In this document: positions 26,898-35,773 of the stretch, one piece after another
How the letters are laid out: each line of letters begins with the position of its first letter
Position numbering within the stretch: position 1 is the first letter of the stretch
Source of the DNA: DAIMFL01 sp964372215
Lineage (GTDB): Bacteria; Pseudomonadota; Alphaproteobacteria; Dongiales; Dongiaceae
Direction of reading: 5' to 3'
NCBI GenBank assembly: GCA_964372215.1
Contig: CAYJQC010000030.1
Coordinates: forward strand, 1-51,612
DNA length: 51,612 bases
Notes under the pieces: model-generated
What the model saw: only the letters and a program-made list of their open reading frames with translations
Told to the model about the DNA's origin: nothing
Databases searched by the model: none
Program-made: the position numbers and the translations under genes

Positions 26898-27917
26898 CTA
26901 GATTACCGACTCCGCGTGGTGGCAGGCGACGACGCGGCCATCGAGGCGCCGCGGCAGCGGCCGGACCGTGCTGCATTCGGCGGTGGCGAAGCTGCAGCGG
27001 CGATGGAAGGCGCAGCCCGGCGGCGGGTCGAGCGGCGAGGGCAGCTCGCCCTTGACCGCCACGCGCTGGGTGCGCAGCCGGGGATCGACCACCGGCGTGC
27101 TGGACAGCAGGGCGCGGGTGTAGGGGTGGCGCGCGCGCTCGAAAATGACCTGCTTGGGACCCTGTTCCACCGGCCGGCCGAGATACATCACCATGACCTC
27201 GTCGGCGATGTGGCGGACCACGCCGAGGTCGTGGGAGATGAAGAGATAGGCGAGGTTCAGCTCCTCCTGCAGGTCCATCATCAGGTTGAGCACCTGGGCG
27301 CGAATCGAGACGTCGAGCGCCGAGACCGGCTCGTCCGCCACCACCACCTTCGGGCGCAGCATCAGCGCGCGGGCGATCGCGATGCGCTGGCGCTGGCCGC
27401 CGGAGAACATGTGGGGATAGCGGCCGTAATGCTCGGGACGCAGGCCGACGGTGCGCATCATCTCGATGACCGCATCGCGCCGCGCCGCCGCCGGCTGGCT
27501 GGTGTTGATCAGCAGCGGCTCGTCGATGATGGTGCCGACCTGCTGGCGCGGGTTGAGCGAGCCGTAGGGGTTCTGGAACACCATCTGGACCAGCGGGCGC
27601 AGGCGCTTCAGCGCGGACTTTTCGGCGCCCACCACGTCGGTCCCGGCCAGCCGCAGCTGCCCGGCGGTCGGCGGCTCGATCAGGGTCACCATGCGGGCCA
27701 GGGTGGACTTGCCGCAGCCGGATTCGCCTACCACCGCCAGGGTATGGCCGGCGCGCAGGGTGAAGGACACGCCGTCGACCGCCTTCAGGCTGGCGTGACC
27801 CGCGAACAGGCCCCGGCTGACCTGGTAGTAGCGCGCCAGATCGCTCGCCTCGAGCACCAGCTCGGCGGTGCCGGCCGCGGCGGTCCCGGCGGCGGCCGGG
27901 TTCGCCGCGGCGCTCAT
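26898..27917 (-). CDS. dppF: Di/oligopeptide ABC transporter ATPase, DppF type
   Basis: 339-residue cytoplasmic ATPase of a peptide importer. Walker A GESGCGKST, Q-loop region MVFQNPYGSLNPR, signature FSGGQRQRIAIARAL, Walker B VVADEPVSALDVS, H-loop FISHDLG, and the C-terminal oligopeptide-type region with PPPGCAFHRRCSFATAEC, whose cysteines are typical of the subfamily. An Ala-rich leader of about 20 residues precedes the domain. It overlaps the dppD stop by 4 bp. Confidence 0.93.
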   Translation of the reverse strand: MSAAANPAAAGTAAAGTAELVLEASDLARYYQVSRGLFAGHASLKAVDGVSFTLRAGHTLAVVGESGCGKSTLARMVTLIEPPTAGQLRLAGTDVVGAEKSALKRLRPLVQMVFQNPYGSLNPRQQVGTIIDEPLLINTSQPAAARRDAVIEMMRTVGLRPEHYGRYPHMFSGGQRQRIAIARALMLRPKVVVADEPVSALDVSIRAQVLNLMMDLQEELNLAYLFISHDLGVVRHIADEVMVMYLGRPVEQGPKQVIFERARHPYTRALLSSTPVVDPRLRTQRVAVKGELPSPLDPPPGCAFHRRCSFATAECSTVRPLPRRLDGRVVACHHAESVI

Positions 27918-28903
27918 GCGTCGACCTCGGCCGGCACGGCGGCGGCGAGCGGGAAATGGCAGCGCACCAGCCGGCCGAGGGCGTCGGCCTCGAGCGCCGG
28001 CCGCGTCGTCCGGCAGCGCTCCTCGGCGAAGCGGCAGCGCGGGTTGAACAGGCAGCCGTCCGGCCGGTCGTCGATGCCCGGCACCACGCCGGGGATGGTC
28101 GACAGCCGGCGCCGGCCGATGCTGCGCTCGGGCAGGGCGTCGAGCAGGGCCGCGGTGTAGGGGTGGCGCGGGGCCGCGAACAGCGCCTCGACCGCCTGTC
28201 CCTCGACCTGCTGGCCGGCATACATGACCATCACCCGCTCGGCGGTCTCGGCGACCACGCCCATGTCGTGGGTGATCAGGACCAGCGACATGCCGCGGTC
28301 GCGCTGCAGCCCGAGCAGGAGGTCGAGGATCTGCGCCTGGATGGTGACGTCGAGCGCGGTGGTCGGCTCGTCGGCGATCAGCAGGCGCGGGTTGCAGGCG
28401 ATCGCCATGGCGATCATGACGCGCTGGTTCATGCCGCCGGAAAGCTGGTGCGGGAAGGCGCCGAGGCGGGTCTCCGGCGCCGGGATGCCGACCTGGTCGA
28501 GCAGCTCGATGGTGCGCCGCCGGCGCTCGGCCCGGCCGCCGCCCTCGTGCACCGCCAGCGCCTCCATGATCTGGAAGCCCACGGTGAAGCACGGGTTCAG
28601 GCTGGTCGCCGGCTCCTGGAAGATCATCGCCACGTCCTTGCCGGTGAGCCGGCGGCGCTCGGCCCTGCCCATCGACAGGAGGTCGCGGCCGGCGAACGTC
28701 ATGCGGTCGGCGCGCACCACGCCGGGCCAGGCGATCAGGCCCATGAGGGCGAGCATCGAGACGCTCTTGCCCGAGCCCGATTCGCCGACGATGCCGACCA
28801 CCTCGCCTTCCTCGACGGTGAGGTCGACGCCGTCGACCGCGCGGAAGCTGCCGCGCGCCGTCGGGAACTCGACCGAGAGGTTGCGGATGTCGAGCAGCGC
28901 CAT
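27914..28903 (-). CDS. dppD: Di/oligopeptide ABC transporter ATPase, DppD type
   Basis: 329 residues. Walker A GESGSGKS, MIFQEPATSLNPCFTVG, signature LSGGMNQRVMIAMAIA, Walker B LIADEPTTALDVT, H-loop LITHDMG, and C-terminal CLFNPRCRFAEERC. It pairs with DppF to form the heterodimeric ATPase. It lies 10 bp after dppC and is translationally coupled to dppF. Confidence 0.93.
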   Translation of the reverse strand: MALLDIRNLSVEFPTARGSFRAVDGVDLTVEEGEVVGIVGESGSGKSVSMLALMGLIAWPGVVRADRMTFAGRDLLSMGRAERRRLTGKDVAMIFQEPATSLNPCFTVGFQIMEALAVHEGGGRAERRRRTIELLDQVGIPAPETRLGAFPHQLSGGMNQRVMIAMAIACNPRLLIADEPTTALDVTIQAQILDLLLGLQRDRGMSLVLITHDMGVVAETAERVMVMYAGQQVEGQAVEALFAAPRHPYTAALLDALPERSIGRRRLSTIPGVVPGIDDRPDGCLFNPRCRFAEERCRTTRPALEADALGRLVRCHFPLAAAVPAEVDA

Positions 28904-28913
28904 GGGCGGCGCC

Positions 28914-29816
28914 TCAGCGCTTCAGCTTGGGGTCGAGGGCATCGCGCAGCCCGTCGCCCATCAGGTTGAAGGCCAGCACGGTCACGAGGATGGCCAGGCC
29001 GGGGAAGGTGACGACCCACCAGGCGCTCTGCACGAACTCGCGTGCCTTGGCCAGCATGCTGCCCCATTCCGGCGTCGGCGGCTGGGCGCCGAGGCCGAGG
29101 AAGCCGAGCGCCGCCGCATCCAGGATCGCGGTGGAGAAGCCGAGCGTCGCCTGGACGATCAAGGGCGGCAGGCAGTTCGGCAGCACGGTGATGAACATCA
29201 GGCGTAAGAGGCCGGCGCCGCTCACCTGCGACGCGGTGACGTATTCCTTGGTCCGCTCGCCGATCACCGAGGCGCGCGACAGCCGGACGTAGTGCGGCAG
29301 GGCGACGACGGCGACCGCCATGATGGCGTTGGTGAGGCTGGGCCCGAGGATGGCGACGATGACGATGGCGAGCAGCAGGCTGGGCAGCGCCAACATGATG
29401 TCCATTGCCCGCATGATGAGGTCTTCGACTAGCCCTCGGAAGAATCCGGCGACCAGGCCGAGCACGATGCCCAGAAATAGCGACAACGTGACCACGATGC
29501 CGCCGATCAACAGCGAGTAGCGGGCGCCGTAGACCAGGCGCGAGAAGATGTCGCGTCCGACATCGTCGGTGCCGAGCAGGAATCGGGCCTCGCCGTTCGC
29601 GGTCCAGGCCGGCGGCCTGAGGAATGAATCGCGGTACTGTTCGATCGCCGAATGGGGCGCGATGACGTCGGCGCCGAGCGCCAGGACGCAGACGATGACG
29701 ATCACGAGCAGCCCGGCGACGGCTCCGGGATTCTCGGTGTAAGAGCGCCAGAACAGCCGCAGCGGATGCGGCGGCGCCGGCGCGACGACCACGGACGATT
29801 CGGTTTCCGCGGTCAT
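28914..29816 (-). CDS. dppC: Di/oligopeptide ABC transporter permease, DppC type
   Basis: 300-residue inner-membrane permease with six predicted membrane segments and the N-terminal OppC-type region. FLLGTDDVGRDIFSRLVYGAR is the classic DppC/OppC start of the permease domain, and RLSRASVIGERTKEYVTASQVSG holds the EAA-like loop that contacts the ATPases. It follows dppB by 27 bp. Confidence 0.93.
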   Translation of the reverse strand: MTAETESSVVVAPAPPHPLRLFWRSYTENPGAVAGLLVIVIVCVLALGADVIAPHSAIEQYRDSFLRPPAWTANGEARFLLGTDDVGRDIFSRLVYGARYSLLIGGIVVTLSLFLGIVLGLVAGFFRGLVEDLIMRAMDIMLALPSLLLAIVIVAILGPSLTNAIMAVAVVALPHYVRLSRASVIGERTKEYVTASQVSGAGLLRLMFITVLPNCLPPLIVQATLGFSTAILDAAALGFLGLGAQPPTPEWGSMLAKAREFVQSAWWVVTFPGLAILVTVLAFNLMGDGLRDALDPKLKR

Positions 29817-29843
29817 CGGCGGCGGGCTCCGGATATCACGATC

Positions 29844-30854
29844 TCAACGTCCATGACGGATCCGCGGGTTGACCAGGCCGTACATCAGGTCGACGGTCAG
29901 GTTCACGGTCACGATGACCATGGCGACCAGGAACACGCCGCCCTGCAGCGAGGGGTAGTCGCGCCGGTTGATCGATTCGACCAGCCACTTGCCGATGCCG
30001 GGCCAGGAAAAAATCGTCTCGGTCAGGATGGCGCCGGCGAGCAGCGTGCCGACCTGCAGCCCGATGACGGTGATGACCGGGATGAGCGCGTTCCTGAGCG
30101 CGTGGACGCCGATCACCCGAAACGGCGACAGCCCCTTGGCGCGCGCGGTGCGCACATAGTCCTCGCTCAACACCTCGAGCATCGCGGAGCGGGTCATGCG
30201 GGCGATCACGGCGAGCGGGATGGTGCCGAGCACGATCGAGGGCAGGACCAGGTGATGCAGCGCCGAGGTAAAGGCGCCGTCCTGCCCCGACAGCAGGCTG
30301 TCGATCAGCATGAAGCCGGTCACGTCTTCGAAGTAGTAGAGCAGCGAGATGCGCCCCGATACCGGCGTCCAGTGCAGGTTGACCGAGAACAGGATGATGA
30401 GCAGCAGGCCCCACCAGAAGATCGGCATGGAATAGCCGGTGAGCGATACGCTCATCACCGAATGATCCCATGCGGTGCCGCGCCGCACCCCGGCGATGAT
30501 GCCGACCGGCAGGCCGATCAGGATCGCGAAGATCATGGCGCAGACCGACAGCTCGATGGTCGCCGGGAACAAGGTGAGGAACTCGGTCAGCACCGACTTC
30601 TTGGTCACCAGCGACCGCCCGAGATCGCCCTGCAGCACGTCGCTTATGTAGATGACATATTGCTCGAGGATGGGCCGGTCGTAGCCGTACTGCGCCATCA
30701 GCGCGGCATGGCGCTCGGCGGTGACGCCGCGCTCGCCGGCCAGCAGCTCGATCGGATCGCCCGGGATCAGGCGGACCATCGTGAAGGTGAGCAGGGTCAC
30801 GCCGAAAAAGGTCGGAATGATCAGGCTGACCTTGGTCAGTAGAAATCTCAGCAT
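29844..30854 (-). CDS. dppB: Di/oligopeptide ABC transporter permease, DppB type
   Basis: 336 residues, six membrane segments. MLRFLLTKVSLIIPTFFGV is the usual N-terminal helix; the C-terminal domain has MTRSAMLEVLSEDYVRTARA (EAA loop) and SWPGIGKWLVESINRRDYP. It follows dppA after a 105-bp spacer with a hairpin, and precedes dppC. Confidence 0.93.
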   Translation of the reverse strand: MLRFLLTKVSLIIPTFFGVTLLTFTMVRLIPGDPIELLAGERGVTAERHAALMAQYGYDRPILEQYVIYISDVLQGDLGRSLVTKKSVLTEFLTLFPATIELSVCAMIFAILIGLPVGIIAGVRRGTAWDHSVMSVSLTGYSMPIFWWGLLLIILFSVNLHWTPVSGRISLLYYFEDVTGFMLIDSLLSGQDGAFTSALHHLVLPSIVLGTIPLAVIARMTRSAMLEVLSEDYVRTARAKGLSPFRVIGVHALRNALIPVITVIGLQVGTLLAGAILTETIFSWPGIGKWLVESINRRDYPSLQGGVFLVAMVIVTVNLTVDLMYGLVNPRIRHGR

Positions 30855-30920
30855 GGCCTGTAATAGCAGGTGGGCGGAGGCATCCGGTCGAACACCCCCG
30901 CCCGAAGCTTCAAGTCCGAG

Positions 30921-30944
30921 GCATGGGGCGGCGTCGCCCCATGC
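30921..30944 (-). repeat. Intercistronic stem-loop between dppA and dppB
   Basis: Perfect 10-bp stem GCATGGGGCG / CGCCCCATGC with a 4-base loop, 16 bp after the dppA stop, with no U-tract. Such structures often protect the binding-protein mRNA and lower downstream expression, which would give excess DppA over the membrane subunits. Confidence 0.7.
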
Positions 30945-30959
30945 ATTCGGAACCCACCG

Positions 30960-32558
30960 CTATTCCGCCAGATCCACACCGTAGAAGATGTGGGAGCCGA
31001 ACGGATCGACCTTGTAGCCGGTGACCTTCTTGCTCATCGGCATGAACACGACGGAGTGGGCGATGGTTACCCACGGCGCCTGCTCCTTGAACTCGACCTG
31101 CGCCTCTTCGTAGAGCTTGGTGCGCTCGGCCATGTCCGAGGTGCGCTTGGCGGCGACGACCAGGTCGTCGAACTTCTTGTCGCACCAGCGGGCCCGGTTG
31201 GTGCCATCCTTCGCGGCGTCGCAGCCGAGCAGGGTGTGCAGGAAGTTGTCGGGATCGCCGTTGTCGCCGGTCCAGCCCAGCAGCACGGTCTGGTGCTCGC
31301 CTTCCTTGGACCGCTTCAGGTACTCGCCCCATTCGAAGCTGACGATCTTCGCCTTGACGCCCACCTTCGCCCAATCGGCCTGGATCAGCTCGGCCATGCG
31401 CTGGGCATTGGGGTTGTACGGGCGCTGCACCGGCATCGCCCAGATGTCGGTCTCGAATCCGTCGGCGTAGCCGGCCTCGGCCAGCAGCTTCTTGGCTTGG
31501 TCCACGTCGTACGCGTAGTCCTTCACCTTGTCGTTGTACGACCAGATGGTCGGCGGGATCGGGTTGATGGCTTTCTTGCCGGCGCCCTGGAACACCGCCT
31601 CGATGATGGCATCTTTGTTGATCGCCAGGTTGAGCGCTTGGCGCACCCGCACGTCGGTGAACGGCTTCTTCTCCGTGTTGAAGGCGAGATAGCCGACGTT
31701 CAGGCCTTCCTGCTCCATTACCGTCAGGTTCGGATCGGCCTTCATCGCCGCGACATCCGACGGGTTCGGATACGGCATGATCTGGCACTCACCGGCCTGC
31801 AGCTTCGCATAGCGCACGCTGGGATCGGTGGTGATGGCGAACACCAAGTCGTCGATCGCCGCCTTGCCGTCCCAATAGTCCGGGTTGGCCTTGTAGCGGA
31901 TCACGGCGTCCTTCTGGTAGGCGACGAGCTGGAACGGGCCGGTGCCGACCGGCTGCTGGTCGAGCATCTCGGGCGTGCCGGCGGCCATCAGCGCGTCGGC
32001 CTGCTCGGCCGACATGACCGACGCGAAGTCCATTGCCAGATCGGCCAGGAACGGCGCCTCGGGCTGGTTGAGCACGAACTTCACCGTGTAGTCGTCGACC
32101 TTGTCGATCGACTTGATGAGGCCGGGCATGCCCATGCCTTCGAAGTACTCGTAACTGCCGCCGGAAATCCCGTGATACGGGTTGTTGGCGTCACGCTGGC
32201 GCTCGAAAGTGAAGACCACGTCGTCGGCGTTGAAGTCGCGGCTCGGGGTGAAGGTATCGCTGGTGTGGAACTTCACGCCCTGGCGCAGGTGGAACGTGTA
32301 CTCGAGGCCATCATCCGACACGTTCCAGGACTCGGCGAGCCCGGGGACGATCGTGGTGGCACCGCGCTCGAACTCCACCAGCCGATTGAAGATCGGCTTC
32401 GACGAGGCGTCGAAGGTGGTGCCGGCGGTGTAGAGCGACGGGTTGAACCCTTCCGGGCTGCCCTCCGAGCAATAGACCAGGGTCTTGGCGTCGGCACTAG
32501 CTCCGAACCCGAGGGCGATGGCCAGAGCCGCCGCAGCCCCCAAAAGCTGACGTTTCAT
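30960..32558 (-). CDS. dppA: Periplasmic peptide-binding protein (SBP family 5)
   Basis: 532 residues with signal peptide (MKRQLLGAAAALAIALGFGA, cleavage near SADA). Family 5 blocks: EGSPEGFNPSLYTAGTT, ESWNVSDDGLEYTFHLRQG, DDVVFTFERQRD, VGTGPFQLVAYQ, VRVRQALNLAINKDAI, and GWTGDNGDPDNFL, the last typical of dipeptide/heme-type binding proteins. GGGAGG lies about 8 bases before the ATG; the upstream open extension is rejected. First gene of dppABCDF. Confidence 0.94.
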   Translation of the reverse strand: MKRQLLGAAAALAIALGFGASADAKTLVYCSEGSPEGFNPSLYTAGTTFDASSKPIFNRLVEFERGATTIVPGLAESWNVSDDGLEYTFHLRQGVKFHTSDTFTPSRDFNADDVVFTFERQRDANNPYHGISGGSYEYFEGMGMPGLIKSIDKVDDYTVKFVLNQPEAPFLADLAMDFASVMSAEQADALMAAGTPEMLDQQPVGTGPFQLVAYQKDAVIRYKANPDYWDGKAAIDDLVFAITTDPSVRYAKLQAGECQIMPYPNPSDVAAMKADPNLTVMEQEGLNVGYLAFNTEKKPFTDVRVRQALNLAINKDAIIEAVFQGAGKKAINPIPPTIWSYNDKVKDYAYDVDQAKKLLAEAGYADGFETDIWAMPVQRPYNPNAQRMAELIQADWAKVGVKAKIVSFEWGEYLKRSKEGEHQTVLLGWTGDNGDPDNFLHTLLGCDAAKDGTNRARWCDKKFDDLVVAAKRTSDMAERTKLYEEAQVEFKEQAPWVTIAHSVVFMPMSKKVTGYKVDPFGSHIFYGVDLAE

Positions 32559-32633
32559 TGGAAACCTCCCAAAGATTGCAATGGCGGGCGGGGCTCTCGT
32601 TGATTCTTGATGACCGCCTGCCACCTTGCGCGG

Positions 32634-32663
32634 ACCCTAGGACGGCCGCTCGCCGACTGTCAA
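32634..32663 (-). promoter_or_regulatory. Candidate dppA promoter
   Basis: On the minus strand, TTGACA (32658-32663) with TAGGGT (32634-32639) 18 bp downstream; perfect -35, weak -10. It would give a leader of about 70 bases for dppA. Confidence 0.35.
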
Positions 32664-32684
32664 TGGTACCCCAATTGGTACACC
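32664..32684. promoter_or_regulatory. Possible operator next to the dppA promoter
   Basis: TGGTACC (32664-32670) and TTGGTACACC (32675-32684) form two related near-palindromic words directly abutting the dppA -35. The TTGGT-N2-ACC pattern is like GntR/FadR-type sites. No such regulator is encoded nearby, so this is a weak inference. Confidence 0.3.
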
Positions 32685-32764
32685 GACTCGTGAGCGGAGG
32701 GCTCGGCTGCTGCGCCGCAGCAAGCGCGTTGACGGGGCGCCCGGCTCGGATATCCTGCGGCCCC

Positions 32765-33277
32765 ATGAACGAAACGATCTTTCCCACGCCGGTGACGGCA
32801 CCGTTCGAATCTGTCGGGATTGAAGTCCTGCCCGACTGGATCGATGCCAACGGCCACATGAACATCGCCTACTACATCGTCGCCTTCGACCACGCCTTCG
32901 ATCAGGTCTACCGGCAGTTCGGCTTCACCCCGGCGATGATGCGCGAGCGCAACGCGTCGTCCTTCACCAGCGAGCTGCACGTCACCTATCAGCGCGAGCT
33001 CATGCTCGGCGATCCGATTCGGGTGACCACCCAGCTGCTCGGCTTCGACGCCAAGCGCTGCCACTTCATCCAGTGCATGTACCATGCGCGCGACGGTCAT
33101 CTCGCGGCGACGCTGGAATGGCTGCTGCTCTACATCGACATGACCCAGCGCCGGGTCGCCCCGATGCCGGAGGCGTTGCAGCAGCACCTGGCGCACATCG
33201 TCGCTGCGCACAAGCAGATCCCGGTGCCGCCGGAGGTCGGGCGCAAGATCTCGCTCGACGCCAAGCGCCCGCGCTGA
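32765..33277 (+). CDS. Hot-dog fold thioesterase family protein
   Basis: 170 residues. DWIDANGHMNIAYYIVAFDHAF is the active-site helix motif of 4HBT/FadM-like thioesterases, and HVTYQRELMLGDPIRVTTQL is the following strand pair. Likely hydrolyses an acyl-CoA in the cytoplasm; relatives sit in carnitine or betaine catabolic clusters, but no such genes are here. Start at ATG 32765 rather than the long upstream extension because the family begins close to the DANGHMN motif. Divergent from dppA. Confidence 0.83.
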   Translation: MNETIFPTPVTAPFESVGIEVLPDWIDANGHMNIAYYIVAFDHAFDQVYRQFGFTPAMMRERNASSFTSELHVTYQRELMLGDPIRVTTQLLGFDAKRCHFIQCMYHARDGHLAATLEWLLLYIDMTQRRVAPMPEALQQHLAHIVAAHKQIPVPPEVGRKISLDAKRPR

Positions 33278-33282
33278 CGCAG

Positions 33283-33420
33283 GCTCACCCTCGCCCCCAC
33301 CCTCTCCCGCGATCGCGGGAGCGAGGGCGGCCTCGTTCGTTGTGGTGGCGGCACTTCGCTTCACCTCTCCCGCGCGGAACGCGTGGGAGAGGAAGGGGCC
33401 CGCCGCGTTGGCGGCGGGAA
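33283..33420. repeat. Intergenic palindromic repeat block (copy B)
   Basis: Three stacked palindromes between convergent genes: CTCCCGCGA/TCGCGGGAG (33304-33321, perfect), CCTCTCCC (33364-33371) with GGGAGAGG (33385-33392), and CCCGCCGC (33399-33406) with GCGGCGGG (33411-33418). Same CCCTCTCCCGC vocabulary as the blocks near 24940 and 39970. Likely serves as a bidirectional transcript end. Confidence 0.7.
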
Positions 33421-33431
33421 GGCGAAGGTCT

Positions 33432-34577
33432 TCAATCCTCCAGCAGCTTGCCGGTGCGGTGGGGCAGGATCTCGAGGCCGATCACCTTGGCGATCGGGTC
33501 GCCGGCCCGGACCAGCTTCAGCATGCGCCGGGTGAACAGCAGGCCGTCGGTGGCGGCGCGGGCGGGCGCCCGCGCCGTGTCCGGCGCGCCGGCCATGGGA
33601 TCGACGATCTCGGCGATCACGTCGCCCTTGCGGACCTCGGCGCCGAGCGGCACGGCGTAGACCAGGATGCCGCCCGCCGGCGCCTTCACCACGTCGACCG
33701 CGCGCAGGTCGACCGCCTCGCCCTGCGGCGGCGGCGGCGGCCCGGGATCGCCGGCGATCGCGCCGCGGCGCTGCAGGAAACGATACAGCGCCTCGGCGTC
33801 GGCCGCGCCGAGCGCGTCGCTGACATCGGGCTGGCCGCGATACTCGACGGTGGCGGCGATGCAGGCGGCCGGGATCGGCCGTTCCGGCCCGAAGCGGCGG
33901 GCCAGCTTGACCCACGGCATCGAGAACGCCTCGTCGAACGAGCTGCCGCCGGAATCCTCGGTCAGCATGGTGGCGCGGCTGCCGATCTCGGCGGCCAGGT
34001 CGGCGGCCTCGGGCCAATGCTGCGGGATCAAATAGAGATGCATCAGCGCCTCGTCGTCGCAATGCAGGTCGAGCACGAAATCGGCATCGCAGGCCAGGCG
34101 GGCGAGGGCGAGGCGCAGGCTGCCGATCTCGTCGCGCGCCGTGCGCTCGGCGAGGATCTCGCGCATGGCGGCTCGGATGCGCTCGACATTGCCGGCGGCA
34201 TCGCCGGTCAGGCGGTCGGCGACGCGATCGCCGACCGAACCGGCCAAGTCGGGCCAGCCGCGGTTGAAGTTGCCGCCGCTGTGCAGCTCGTAGCGGCCGA
34301 GATGGACGCCGCTCGCGTGCTGGCCGAGGCCGATCGGATTGGCCGCCGGGACCAGGACGATCTCGCCGGTGATCTGCCCTGCCGCGTCGGCCGCGTCGAG
34401 CAGGCCCTGCAGGTGATGGAGCGCCATCATGGCCGGGATTTCGTCGGCATGGAGCGAGGCCTGGAGATAGGCCTTGGGACGCGCGCCCGCGGTGCCGTAG
34501 CGATGCACCAGGATCGTGCGGCTGGTGCCGACGTCGCTGTGGCTGAGCGGGATGCGGGCGCTGGACTTGGTGGGCAT
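33432..34577 (-). CDS. Succinylglutamate desuccinylase/aspartoacylase family deacylase (paralogue 1)
   Basis: 381-residue M14-like zinc amidohydrolase. Zinc ligands H43 and E46 in SLHADEIP and H172 in LHCDDE; substrate-binding NFNRGWP; catalytic Glu E245 in TVEYRGQP; a C-terminal beta-barrel-like region (about 290-381) containing APAGGILVYAVPLG. The family removes acyl groups from amino acids (AstE, AspA, DoeB). It is 13 bp downstream of a clear paralogue, a tandem duplication. Substrate is not assignable; linked thioesterase and peptide importer suggest acylated amino acid or peptide use. Confidence 0.87.
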   Translation of the reverse strand: MPTKSSARIPLSHSDVGTSRTILVHRYGTAGARPKAYLQASLHADEIPAMMALHHLQGLLDAADAAGQITGEIVLVPAANPIGLGQHASGVHLGRYELHSGGNFNRGWPDLAGSVGDRVADRLTGDAAGNVERIRAAMREILAERTARDEIGSLRLALARLACDADFVLDLHCDDEALMHLYLIPQHWPEAADLAAEIGSRATMLTEDSGGSSFDEAFSMPWVKLARRFGPERPIPAACIAATVEYRGQPDVSDALGAADAEALYRFLQRRGAIAGDPGPPPPPQGEAVDLRAVDVVKAPAGGILVYAVPLGAEVRKGDVIAEIVDPMAGAPDTARAPARAATDGLLFTRRMLKLVRAGDPIAKVIGLEILPHRTGKLLED

Positions 34578-34590
34578 GGCAGGCGGTTCC

Positions 34591-35688
34591 TCAGGCGGGG
34601 CCGACGATCATGACGACGAAATCGCCGGGACCGACGATGCGCTGCAGCCGGCGCGACACGACATGCCCGGCCATGCCGGCATGGAGCGGGGTGCGCGCGA
34701 CGTCGGGCGCGGCGGTGGGATCGACGATCTCGGCGACCAGTTCGCCGGCGGCGACGTACTGGCCGAGAGCAGTGGGATATACCACGAGACCGGCGACCGG
34801 TGCCGCGAGCTGTTCCTCCCGCGGCACCACCGATACCGTCGCGGCGTCGACCGGACCGGGATCGCCGGCGACCGCGCCGAGCCGCTGCAGATGGCGGAAG
34901 AACCCGGCGGCGTCGGCCGCGGCGCGGGCGTCGTCGACGGTGGCGATGCCGCGCATCTCGAAGGTGACGGCGTAGCAGCCGAGCGGCACCGGCCGGTCGG
35001 GCCCGGCGGCGTCGCGCAGGCGGATCCACGGCAGCATCAGGCCGGCGTCGAAATAGCTGCCGTCGAGCTCGCCGCTCGGCAGCAGCCAGCGCACCCCGGT
35101 ATCGGCGGCGAGTGCGATGGCGCGCTCGAGCGGCCGGTCCGGGGTCATCAGATAGGCCTCGGCCTCGTCGTCGCAATGCAGGTCGACGGCGAGATCGGCG
35201 TCGTGGGCGAGGCGCGCCAGGGCGAGATGCAGGGCGCCGACCCCGTCGGCCGGGCGGATCTCGTCGAGTCGGGCGCCGATCGCCGCGCGGATCAGTGCTG
35301 TGTTGGCGGCCGCGTCCGGTCCCAGCCGGTCGAGCACCCCGGCCTCGAGCCCGGCGCAGAGGTCCGGCCAGCCGCGGTTGTAGTTGGCGGCGCTGCGGAA
35401 ATCATGGCGGCCGAGCACGACGCCCTGGACCATCTGGTCGAGCCCGATCGGATTGGCGGCGGGCACCAGGATCACCTCGCCCAGCATCTCGCCGCGCGTA
35501 TCGGCCGCCGCCAGCAGGCGGCCGAGATGATGCAGGATCAGCATCCCCGGCGGCTCGTCGGCGTGGAGCGCCGCCTGGAGATAGGCCTTGGGCCGCGCGC
35601 CCGGCGTGCCGTAGCGATGGGCGACCAGGCTGCGGGTGGTGCCGGGGCTGCTGGCGGGCAGCGAGATGCGCGCGACCGTCCGGGGCAT
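34591..35688 (-). CDS. Succinylglutamate desuccinylase/aspartoacylase family deacylase (paralogue 2)
   Basis: 365 residues, co-linear with the downstream paralogue: ALHADEPP (H42, E45), NYNRGWP, LHCDDE (H171), TFEMRG (catalytic E244) and a C-terminal APVAGLVVYPTALGQ region. All zinc and catalytic positions are kept in both copies, so both are probably active, with diverged pockets (for example GSYFDAGLMLPW here versus GSSFDEAFSMPW). First gene of the pair; divergent from the cupin gene across 85 bp. Confidence 0.87.
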   Translation of the reverse strand: MPRTVARISLPASSPGTTRSLVAHRYGTPGARPKAYLQAALHADEPPGMLILHHLGRLLAAADTRGEMLGEVILVPAANPIGLDQMVQGVVLGRHDFRSAANYNRGWPDLCAGLEAGVLDRLGPDAAANTALIRAAIGARLDEIRPADGVGALHLALARLAHDADLAVDLHCDDEAEAYLMTPDRPLERAIALAADTGVRWLLPSGELDGSYFDAGLMLPWIRLRDAAGPDRPVPLGCYAVTFEMRGIATVDDARAAADAAGFFRHLQRLGAVAGDPGPVDAATVSVVPREEQLAAPVAGLVVYPTALGQYVAAGELVAEIVDPTAAPDVARTPLHAGMAGHVVSRRLQRIVGPGDFVVMIVGPA

Positions 35689-35773
35689 GTTTTCGTCCGA
35701 GAAGGGACAGAGAACCGCGCGGAATCGCGCGTCGACATGGTATAGGTGATTTCCGGCCGCGGAGTATCCCGAA

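Noticed and set aside
26550..28160. Long plus-strand reading frame of 536 codons
   Set aside because: It is antisense to dppF and dppD, shows only GC-driven composition, and has no family motifs.
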